DNA of 64,000 nucleotides from Aquarana catesbeiana. Its lineage: Eukaryota; Chordata; Amphibia; Anura; Ranidae. Under the pieces are notes generated by a model. That model saw nothing but the letters and a program-made list of their open reading frames with translations, made no database searches and was not told where the DNA came from. The translations under genes were made by a program, and so were the position numbers. Of this stretch, positions 23,443 through 31,838 are shown piece after piece. The stretch lies in assembly GCF_042186555.1 (NCBI RefSeq), contig NC_133328.1:496647106-496711105 (forward strand), written 5' to 3'. Each line of letters opens with the position of its first letter. The stretch's first letter is position 1.

Positions 23443-24394
23443 CCGCTTGCCGACCAGCCGATGCAGTTTCGCTGCGGCAGAATGGCACGGCTGGGCGAAA
23501 CAACGTTATCTTATGTCGCTTCGCCTTTTGGCCACTAGGGGCGCGTGTGCGCGACCCAGATGCAAGTGCCTGGTGGGCGCGATGACCACCGGGCTCCCGC
23601 GATTGCTCGTGACAGACCGAGAACCGGGATCTGTGTGTGTAAACACACAGATCCCGGTTCTTTCAGGGGAGAGGAGACAGATCGTGTGTTCATACTATGT
23701 ATGAACACTGATATCTCTCTCCTCCTAGACAGTCCCATCCCCCCACAGTTAGAAACACACAAAGGGAACACAGTTAATCCCTTGATCGCCCCCTAGTGTT
23801 AACCCCTTCCCTGCCAGTGACATTTACACAATTATCAGTGCATTTTTATAGCACTGATCGATGTATAATTGTCAATGGTTTCAAAAATGTGTCAAAAGTG
23901 TCCGATGTGTCCGCCATAACGTCGCAGTCCTGATAAAAATCGCAGATCGCCGCCATTACTAGTAAAAAAAAAAAAATCATAATAAAAATGCCATAAATCT
24001 ATCCCCTATTTTGTAGATGCTATAACCTTTGCACAAACCAATCAATCAATATACGCCTTTTGCGATTTTTTTTTAGCAAAAATATGTAGAAGAATACATA
24101 TCGGCCTAAACTGAGGAAAAAAATTGTGGGATATTTATTATAGCAAAAAGTAAAAGATATTGTGTTTTTTTTCAAAATTGTCGATCTTCTTTAGTTTATA
24201 GCTCAAAAAATAAAAAACCACAGAGGCGATCAAATACCACCAAAAGAAAGCTCTATTTGTGGGAAAAAGAGGACGTCAATTCTGTTTGGGTACAGCGTCG
24301 CACAACCACGCAATTGTCAGTTAAAGCAACGCAGGGGCGAAACGCAAAAAATGGCCTGGTCATTGAGCAGCCAAATCTTCCGGGGCTGAAGCAT
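23443..24394. mobile_element. piggyBac-type MITE (TTAA...TTAA), 952 bp
   Basis: TTAA at 23439-23442 precedes CCGCTTGCCGACC, and GGGCTGAAGCAT precedes TTAA at 24395-24398. This matches the ends of the copy at 42107-42895 (...GGGCTGAAGTGG-TTAA) and the opening of the copy at 28604 (CCACTTGCCGACC). TTAA duplication is diagnostic of piggyBac transposition. An internal perfect 18-bp stem (23621-23638 with 23643-23660) is present. Non-coding. Confidence 0.85.
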
Positions 24395-24398
24395 TTAA

Positions 24399-24556
24399 AG
24401 GGGTTGTAAACCTTCAGGGTTTTTTTACCTTAATTCATTCTAAAAGGATGCAAAAGGAGGATCAGGGCCACTCTGTGCAAAACCCTTGCACAGAGGAGGT
24501 AAGTATAACATGTGTGTTATGTTTTATTTTTTTTTAAACAAAGCTTTACAATCACT
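24399..24556. mobile_element. short TTAA-flanked MITE abutting the piggyBac-type element
   Basis: It begins AGGGGTTGTAAACC after TTAA 24395-24398 and ends TTTACAATCACT before TTAA 24557-24560. Its left TTAA is the same four bases as the right TTAA of the preceding element. It includes the family segment GCCACTCTGTGCAAAACC, also seen at 59130-59150. Confidence 0.65.
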
Positions 24557-24560
24557 TTAA

Positions 24561-25264
24561 GTTCACAGTGACCACCAACAGACCCTCTCCAGAAATTTGC
24601 TCACCAATTATAATGAGAACTGGGTGTAAATAAGGTTTAGCTCAGAAAGGATCCACAGGGACTAATATCATATCCTACACAGAACTTGCAATGTCATATG
24701 TTACTAGGTACGCAATCTTAAAAATAAAAAGCTAAATAATGCAGCACATTCAACAAACATTTTAATAAAACACGGCTCCATAACTTACCTTACACAAAGC
24801 CAACTGAGCGGCAATAACAAGCAGAATTAAAAGGAACGCCAATCTAGCATTTCACGTCCCAGACCCCTGCCCAACCAACCAACCTAGAGAACTTCATTGG
24901 GAATGTACATCTGGGGTGCCTTATTCTGGTATACATACTGTATGACAACAAACAATTGATTGATTGATCACAGATTTCAAAATTACTTGTTTCTCAGAAA
25001 CAACTGTTTGCTACAACAAATGTATAAATGATTTGTTGGAAGTAAATCTGATTGTCCTCCCTAACCAAATATTTTTTTTTTATTACACGCAGTCATAGAC
25101 TGACCCATTTAGTCTAGTGGTTTATTCTGTCATATGTTTATTAAATTGACATGATCGCTATATCAAACAGTCATATTGTTATGTTCTTGTCAGCATTACA
25201 ACACCCTAATTCTGCCTTTACATATGATAACAAAAATCAATTATAGATTCAATAATTTCCATAG
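24561..25264. other. no gene seen
   Basis: No supported gene; AT-rich leader to the minisatellite. Confidence 0.45.
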
Positions 25265-26095
25265 CTCTCAACTTGTGCCCCATCATATGCTGCCACTTGT
25301 GCCCCATCATATGCAGCCACTCGTGCCCCATCATATGCAGCCACTCGTGCCCCATCATATGCAGCCACTCGTGCCCCATCATATGCAGCCACTTGTGCCC
25401 CATCATATGAAGCCACTTGTGCCCCATCATATGCAGCCACTTGTGCCCCATCATATGAAGCCACTTGTGCCCCATCATATGCAGCCACTTGTGCCCCATC
25501 ATATGCAGCCCCTTGTGCCCCATCATATGCAGCCACTTGTGCCCCATCATATGAAGCCACTTGTGCCCCATCATATGCAGCCACTTGTGCCCCATCATAT
25601 GAAGCCACTTGTGCCCCATCATATGCAGCCACTTGTGCCCCATCATATGGAGCCACTTGTGCCCCATCATATGCAGCCACTTGTGCCCCATCATATGAAG
25701 CCACTTGTGCCCCATCATATGCAGCCACTTGTGCCCCATCATATGCAGCCACTTGTGCCCCATCATATGCAGCCACTTGTGCCCCATCATATGAAGCCAC
25801 TTGTGCCCCATCATATGCAGCCACTTGTGCCCCATCATATGAAGCCACTTGTGCCCCATCATATGCAGCCACATGTGCCCCATCATATGAAGCCACTTGT
25901 GCCCCATCATATGAAGCCACTTGTGCCCCATCATATGCAGCCACTTGTGCCCCATCATATGAAGCCACTTGTGCCCCATCATATGCAGCCACTTGTGCCC
26001 CATCATATGGAGCCACTTGTGCCCCATCATATGCAGTCATTTGTGTCCCATCAAATGCAGCCACTTGTGCCCCATCAAATGCAGCCACTGTGACC
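25265..26095. repeat. 24-bp minisatellite, about 34 units
   Basis: The unit is CCACTTGTGCCCCATCATATG followed by CAG, AAG or GAG. The first units carry ACTCGTG in place of ACTTGTG, and the last three have CATCAAATG. Because 24 is a multiple of 3 and the unit lacks stops in several frames, long open frames exist on both strands (about 300 codons); these are repeat by-products. The third-base variant pattern shows a higher-order duplication of about 10 units (see findings). Confidence 0.95.
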
Positions 26096-26411
26096 CCCAC
26101 CCGCCCACTGTCTGCCCAGCACTTACCCCATCTTGGTGGCAGGTCAGGCAGCAGGTGACGGCGACGAGTTGTGTGGGATGAGCAGCGGGTCCTCCATGCT
26201 TCCCTGCGCCTCTTCTTCCGTTCTGCTAGGCATCCAATAGGATTGCCTCTGCCTTCAGCCAATCAGGTGACAGGCATTAGACCCGGGATTCCTGATTGGC
26301 GGAGATACGGTTCAGTGTTAGAAAAGCAAATATTCATTTGCTTTTCTAACACACCTGGGTGGGCTCCGAGCGCAATGCTCTGCTATCCGAGTCCACCTTT
26401 TTTGAAGCCTA
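26096..26411. other. GC-rich flank of minisatellite with perfect hairpin
   Basis: No gene is seen. This GC-rich stretch follows the minisatellite directly and may belong to the same dispersed element; the end text around 26370-26400 could be its edge. It contains the hairpin at 26315-26352. Confidence 0.4.
26315..26352. repeat. perfect 17-bp hairpin, 4-nt loop
   Basis: GTGTTAGAAAAGCAAAT (26315-26331) pairs exactly with ATTTGCTTTTCTAACAC (26336-26352) around ATTC. Confidence 0.9.
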
Positions 26412-26414
26412 TTA

Positions 26415-26950
26415 GGCCTCATGTACACTGTTGCTGGTAAACCGACGCTTATGCCGCATACACACGAACGGTTTTGCTGTCGGAATAAACTCCGAAGGTT
26501 TCTCCAACGGAACTCTGACGGAATTCCATTCAATCGGTCTTGCCTACACATGGCCAACCCAAAGTCCGACCAAAGTCCGACCATCCAGAACACGGTGATG
26601 TATAGTACGTACGACGGGACTAGAAAAAGGAAGTTCAATAGCCAATAGCTTCCATCTCGTACTTGCTTTAGAGCATGCGTCGTTTTTAGTCCGTCGGAAC
26701 AGCATACAGACGAGCGGTTTTCCCGATAGGAATTGGTTCAGGAAAATGGTTCGGAAATATTTAGAACATGTTTCCAGGTCCGTCAGAATTTTCGAAAAAA
26801 AAAGTCCGATGAGGCCTACACACGATCGGAATAGACGATGAAAAGCTTCCGTCTGACTTTTTCTGTCGGATATTCCGCTCGTGTGTACGTGGCTTTCAGA
26901 AGCTGAGTTTAGAGGCATTTCAAACACCAAACGCGTCTAAACGCGGTTTT
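26415..26950. mobile_element. Harbinger-type MITE family B, interrupted and truncated
   Basis: TTA (26412-26414) precedes GGCCTCATGTACACTGTTGC, the family B end. After 37 bp it is interrupted by the family C element at 26452-26894, then resumes with 'GAGGCATTTCAAACACC' family text, also recognisable at 7589-8019. A matching right end was not found, so the right limit is a guess. Confidence 0.6.
26452..26894. mobile_element. Harbinger-type MITE family C, nested in family B
   Basis: It starts TGCCGCATACACACGAACGG after TTA (26449-26451) and ends CTCGTGTGTACGTGGC plus one diverged base before TTC (imperfect duplication). The body matches 21774-22209 through long shared blocks such as GAGCATGCGTCGTTTTTAGT. 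Family C therefore moved after family B here. Confidence 0.8.
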
Positions 26951-28599
26951 GTTTACAGGCGTTTTTTTACAGGAGCAGAGGGTTAAAGACAAAATTCATA
27001 CCTTATCCCTCACTACATCAAGGTCCCTCCAGCGTCCTCTGTAAGCTACAACCAGCTGCCAGCGAAAGAAGGAGGCGGGTTGGCTATTGCAATTAAAATG
27101 ATCAGGTATCCTGCACTGCCAAAAAGGGCTATACTGTATGACAGAGCTGTTTAAATATCTGGGCTGGATGGACAGCAATACAAATCCTTTGGCAGGTGAA
27201 ACAGCTTCCTTACATTAACACAGGTATATTTCATCTGTGTATTTAGCTGGGTGTCTGAAATTCAACTTAAAGTATTGCAAAAGGTTCCCAGATAATGGAT
27301 GGATATACAATAGCTGTCACACAAGGCTCAGGACTGGCTTCCATATTAGTTCATTCTACGTACATCAGCCATTAGGATTCACCACCAGTGTAACACAGCT
27401 ATGACGAGCGCCTACTGCCGCCTTCATTCTTTGCATCCCTTTCCTGTAGGTCTTTATAAAGAAATTGCTCATGCTCTTCTCTAGTGGGTTAGCAGATAAC
27501 TGACGTTGGATTGTGGCAGTAAGCGCGCAGTGGGGATGGTCACCTTTGAAGCAATGTCTGTCACAGTAAAGGGTGATATTACAGCAGAAAGAGCAAAGAT
27601 TTCAACTGATGAGACTGGCCATGCAGTACAATGGAGCAAAGTGTTTCTCTATAAATGAAAATCTTCAGCAGGCATTGTGTCTATGGGCCTCATTTAATGA
27701 ACCACAATAGGGCCATTTCAACATCAACTGTTATACCCCGTCTCTGTATTCATTAGGCCTTCATTATACAAAATGACCATGTGCAAATGCCTGTTAAAAG
27801 CATTCGTTTGCGGTCACAGTGTGACAATTTTTTTTATAAAAGGATAATTTTCTCTTTAATTTACATATCACCTTTGTGTACAGTGAGCTTAGTTCACAAG
27901 CAGATTTAAAGCTATTCTAACTGCCCCTATAGAGAATTGTTAAGGAGGGACTCAACTGTATCTCAGTACCACAAAACTGAAATTGCTATTAAATTCATTT
28001 TTATTATTCAAAACAAACTCACCCATCTATTCATGCTTTTTTGTTGAGAAAACACTTTTAAAACACCCTCCTAGCATTTCCAGGGCAGATGAACCATGGA
28101 GCATTTATTTCCTGTAATCCATCTGCTCTTAGCTCAGGCATGCAAAAAGGAGGGTGTGCGTAGCTGGGAAAGCCCTTCCTTCCCTCCTCCAGAAGAAATT
28201 TTTAAAAAATGCCCATGAAGACTCATGGGATGTATGACATTATTTTGACCTAGACCAAAAACCAGGAAGCAACTGAAAAAAAAATGTAAAAAAAAGGAGG
28301 TCAAAACAAGTATAAATATATTATACTGAGCTGAGAAGAGGAGTTTCAGGAGGCGGTGTCAGTAGAGGAGTCACTGCTTGCAGGCAGCAAAGTACCATGG
28401 GATATGTAGTCTTTAGAAAATAAAAGTAAGCAGCAGAGGAGAAGCTGCACAGCATGTAGGAAATGGTCAGTAGACAAGCAAAACTCACAACATGAAAGGA
28501 GATTTTTCAAGTAAGCTTACGCCATATTGGATTGTCAAACCTAGCTATAATTAGTATTGCTGATGATCTAAAATGGAAGTTTATGACTATTGAACACCT
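26951..28599. other. no gene seen
   Basis: No supported gene. A segment around 27120-27210 (GAGCTGTTTAAATATCTGGG...CTGGATGGACA) resembles 40355-40395, so it is probably a decayed dispersed repeat. The rest is featureless. Confidence 0.4.
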
Positions 28600-28603
28600 T
28601 TAA

Positions 28604-29563
28604 CCACTTGCCGACCGCCCGCTGTCGTTATACATCGGCTGTTTGAAGAGAAATATCGTTATTATATCAGCAGCTAGCTACCATAATCCCGGTATCCTCT
28701 TTAAGAGCGAGCGGTCGGCTTTCAGACAAAAGTGGTCTCTGCAGCGGATTCGCCGCAAGATCACTTTTATCAGTGGCGGAAGAGGGCCCCCCTCCCGCCT
28801 CTGCCGGCGGCTCCGGAGCGATCGGATCCTTCTCCGTGTGTGGTATGGAGCTGAGTGAGGGGAAGATGGCCCCCACCCAACTCCATACCATTGCAGGGCG
28901 AAAAAAAAAGTTTCAAATTACATTTTAGTGTAAATATGAGATCTGAGGTCTTTTTGACCCCAGATCTCATATTTAAGAGGTCCTGTCATGCTTTCTTTCT
29001 ATTACAAGGAATGTTTATATTCCTTGTAATAGGAATAAAAGTGACACACTTTTTTTTTTTAAAGAACAGTGTAAAAATAAAAAATAAAAAGTAAAATAAA
29101 TAAGAAAAAAAAATTTAAATTTTAACACGCCCCCGCTCTCGCGCAGAAACGAACGCATACGTGAGTAGCGCCCGCATATGTAAACGGTGTTCAAATCACA
29201 CGTGATGTATCGCCGTGGTCGTTAGAGCAAGACCAATAATTCTAGCGCTAGACCACCTCTGTAGCACAAAACATGCAACCTGTAAATTTTTTTAAACATT
29301 GCCTATGGAGATTTTTAAGGGTAAAACTTTGTTGCCATTCCACAAGGGGGTGCAATTTTGAAGCTTGACATGTTGGGTATCAATTTACTCGGTGTAACAT
29401 CATCTTTCACAATATAAAAAAAAATGGGCTAACTTTACTGTTGTCTTATTTTTTACGTGGAAAATGTATTTTTTCCAAAAAAAGTGCGCTTGTAAGTGCA
29501 CTGCACAAATACGGTGTGACAGAAAGTATTGCAACGACCGCCACTTTATTCTCTAGGGTGTTA

Positions 29564-29622
<59 letters not shown>

Positions 29623-29704
29623 GTTTGGGGGTTCAAAGTAATTTTCAAGCAAAAAAAACTGTTTTAAACCAGTAAACACCGAATCTCAAAATGAGGCTCT
29701 GTGG
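28604..29704. mobile_element. piggyBac-type MITE with internal (TA)n, 1101 bp
   Basis: TTAA (28600-28603) precedes CCACTTGCCGACCG, and GGCTCTGTGG precedes TTAA (29705-29708). Inside are two clear hairpins: ATATGAGATCTGAGGTC/ACCCCAGATCTCATAT near 28935-28973, and ATTACAAGGAAT/ATTCCTTGTAAT near 29002-29031. A TA microsatellite lies at 29566-29621. No transposase coding. Confidence 0.85.
29566..29621. repeat. (AT)28 microsatellite
   Basis: It is an uninterrupted AT run of 56 bp near the right end of the piggyBac-type MITE. Confidence 0.95.
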
Positions 29705-29934
29705 TTAAGGAAATATGCAGAAATAAATATGGGAGCTACAATTGCTGCTGTCATGAAAGCGCTAGCTTACCTGGAAGTCGTGCTAATCCTTGGATTTTGA
29801 CACCTACCAGAATGTACCATAATGCATGAAGCAAGTGATTTAAATCACAATTCCTGATGTGCAGTGGATCAGAAGGTACTAACATTACAATGTACTTTCC
29901 TGTCAATTTACTAATGCTAGCAGCATAAGGATAC

Positions 29935-30470
29935 GGCCCCTTACACACGGGGTGCGCTCCGTTGGAGTCCACCTGCTCAGCGGGGAATCTGTCCACTAAC
30001 CCCAGCTGAGCAGGCGGATTGTTGGTCCGTGTCCACTCCACTTATGCAGAGCGGACACAGACACAGCCTGCTCTCCTCTATGGACGGCTGGATGTAAACG
30101 GACCGCCTGTGCGTTTACACAACCGATTTTCATCTGATACGATCCACCAGATGGATGGGGAACGGATCTTCAGCCATCTGTTTCTAGCGTATAAAATTGG
30201 ATGTCAGCTAGTGTCAACGGTCAGATGTCCATCCTAAAGCCCCATACACACTATCAGATTTTCTGCTGATTTTTGTCTTCAGATTTACCAAAAACGTATA
30301 ATATGAGGTCAAACTTTAGGAGTTTCAATTTGTATGCAATCAGGCAGGCCCTTGCACTACATGGCTTTGGTAAATATGAAGACAATAATCAGCAGAAAAT
30401 ATGATGTGTGTATGGGGCTTTAGAGGACACTAGACTGGAGGGTCCGATCGAGTCCGCCCATGTAAAAGAT
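29935..30470. mobile_element. Harbinger-like MITE related to family A, interrupted
   Basis: The left end GGCCCCTTACACACGGGG resembles the family A end. The internal text (GTCCGCTC/GAGCGGAC palindromes, 'GATGGATGGGGAACGGATC') is like 51176-51579. The right end CATGTAAAAGAT is a degraded form of CATGTGAAAGGGGCC. It is split by the element at 30237-30420. Edges are approximate because the flanking triplets (TAC, TAA) do not match. Confidence 0.55.
30237..30420. mobile_element. 184-bp MITE, TA-flanked, nested
   Basis: AAGCCCCATACACACTATC at the left is inverted at the right (...GTGTGTATGGGGCTT). TA is on both sides (30235-30236, 30421-30422). Inverted similarity continues inward (CAGATTTTCTGCTGATTTTTG against ATCAGCAGAAAATATG; ATTTACCAAA against TTTGGTAAAT). 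It interrupts 29935-30470. A TA duplication suggests Tc1/mariner-type movement, but a TWA target is also possible. Confidence 0.75.
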
Positions 30471-30665
30471 TAATGTTGATCGAGAGAGTTTAGTTCTGCT
30501 TCACACGTCTATTCTAGCATCTCCTTAAAACAATGAACTGTATACTGCTTACTACCACTTTTCTTTTTATATTTCCATTTCTCATGTATTATGGGAGCAA
30601 CACTTTTTTAAAAAAAAATTGCATCCAAGTTTTTGGTAGAGTGGGAAGAAGCTAGAACCCCCTTA

Positions 30666-30888
30666 GGCTGGGTTCACACTTATGCGAATTGGATGTGGGT
30701 TTCCCGCATTCCAATTCGCATGACAGGAGAGTTTGACCGGCTATCAATTGAGCTGGTTCACACATCTACGGGGCGGCCACAGAGTGCACAACAGAAGGGT
30801 GCTGTGCATCTTTGGCTCAGTTTTAGGTCAGAATTCAGCACCGGACCCCCTGCTGTGCCCCAAAGCCACACATAGTGTGAATCCAGCC
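30666..30888. mobile_element. 223-bp Harbinger-like MITE
   Basis: TTA (30663-30665) precedes GGCTGGGTTCACACTTATG. The right end ACATAGTGTGAATCCAGCC precedes TCA (30889-30891), an imperfect duplication. Inverted ends are about 15 bp. Non-coding. Confidence 0.65.
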
Positions 30889-30891
30889 TCA

Positions 30892-31351
30892 ATTTTTTGG
30901 CTTTTTATGTTCTTTTGGGAAAATGTCCCTTAATTTCCTGTCTTGGTGACAATGCTGTCACATTATTAGGAAGTGAGCAGTTCCGCATTTTAGGAATATT
31001 ACTTCTTGGACATTTTTGGCACTGCAAAAAACACACCAAACTACAGCTTCTCAGTATGAAAAGTGTACACTATCCCTTTTACGTGTTTCTATCACATTTT
31101 AAAATACATATGTAAAAACATAATACATACAAGCCCCTTTTCATATATGTCTTAACTCATGCATATGCTAATAACCATCGCTCAGGAAAAAAGTAAACCC
31201 CCCCAATGGAAAATAAATAGAAAATATTAATTTACTTAACTCATGTGTGCCTTTCTAGAAATATAATAAACCAAAAACAAATATAATGCTCTTAAAAATA
31301 TTGTTGCATATTCTATTTGTATCATATCAGGGCATAAAGGCTTTTGAAATT
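30892..31351. other. no gene seen; probable Penelope-like 3' flank
   Basis: AT-rich with no supported gene. Its position next to the hammerhead-like motif at 31352 and its AT-rich text resemble the flank of the motif at 10862. Confidence 0.35.
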
Positions 31352-31398
31352 CTGTTTTTGACATGTTTCACGGAACAAGGTTGGCTTCTTCAAAGAAA
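31352..31398 (-). ncRNA. hammerhead-like motif, one core change
   Basis: The minus strand reads TTGAAGA (C to T at the first core base of CTGAAGA), AGCC...CCGT as the stem II region, GAAAC, AT, GTC. The cleavage triplet GUC is the canonical one. Stem II pairing is weak and the core change probably abolishes cleavage. Confidence 0.4.
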
Positions 31399-31406
31399 GT
31401 TCTTAA

Positions 31407-31834
31407 AGAATATGTAAACCCAACATTTCATATTCCTGATGTGTCTGCTGTACCACATACTTGTATAAAAAGTATCCTTTTTTGTATTGCTTTCTTTGTG
31501 TGAAATCCTTGGTGTTCCTGTTAGTCCATCTGTCTTTCTACTAAAACCTGACCACACTAGGCATGAGAGCACAGTGTGGTCAGTTTTCTGGCTGTGCTTA
31601 GAATTCTGCCAGCTCTCCTCTAATGATCAGACTTGTGCTGCAATGCACAGTTATTCACTGGAAGGTCACTGTACTGCTGTTTATCCTCCTTCACCTCCCT
31701 GAGCTCCGTATGCAACCAAGAAGAGGGAATGTGATCACTTATAAAAAAAAAAAAAAAAGGAGAAAAAAGGTATTTACATTTTTTTTTTTTTTTTTTTATA
31801 TATCTATACACAAATGTTTTCTTTCATTTATATT
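31407..31834. other. possible TTAA-type MITE remnant, A- and T-rich runs
   Basis: TTAA 31403-31406 followed by AGAATATGTAAACCC resembles TTAA-type MITE ends. A right end was not found. Long A and T runs lie at about 31742-31760 and 31779-31799. No gene seen. Confidence 0.35.
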
Positions 31835-31838
31835 TTAA

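Noticed and set aside
25265..26095. CRISPR-like array
   Set aside because: Units are contiguous 24-mers without spacers, in vertebrate DNA; it is a minisatellite.
25176..26262. Two open frames of about 305 and 337 codons on opposite strands
   Set aside because: They are produced by the 24-bp minisatellite, whose unit lacks stops in several frames; the predicted peptides are pure octapeptide repeats with no known family.
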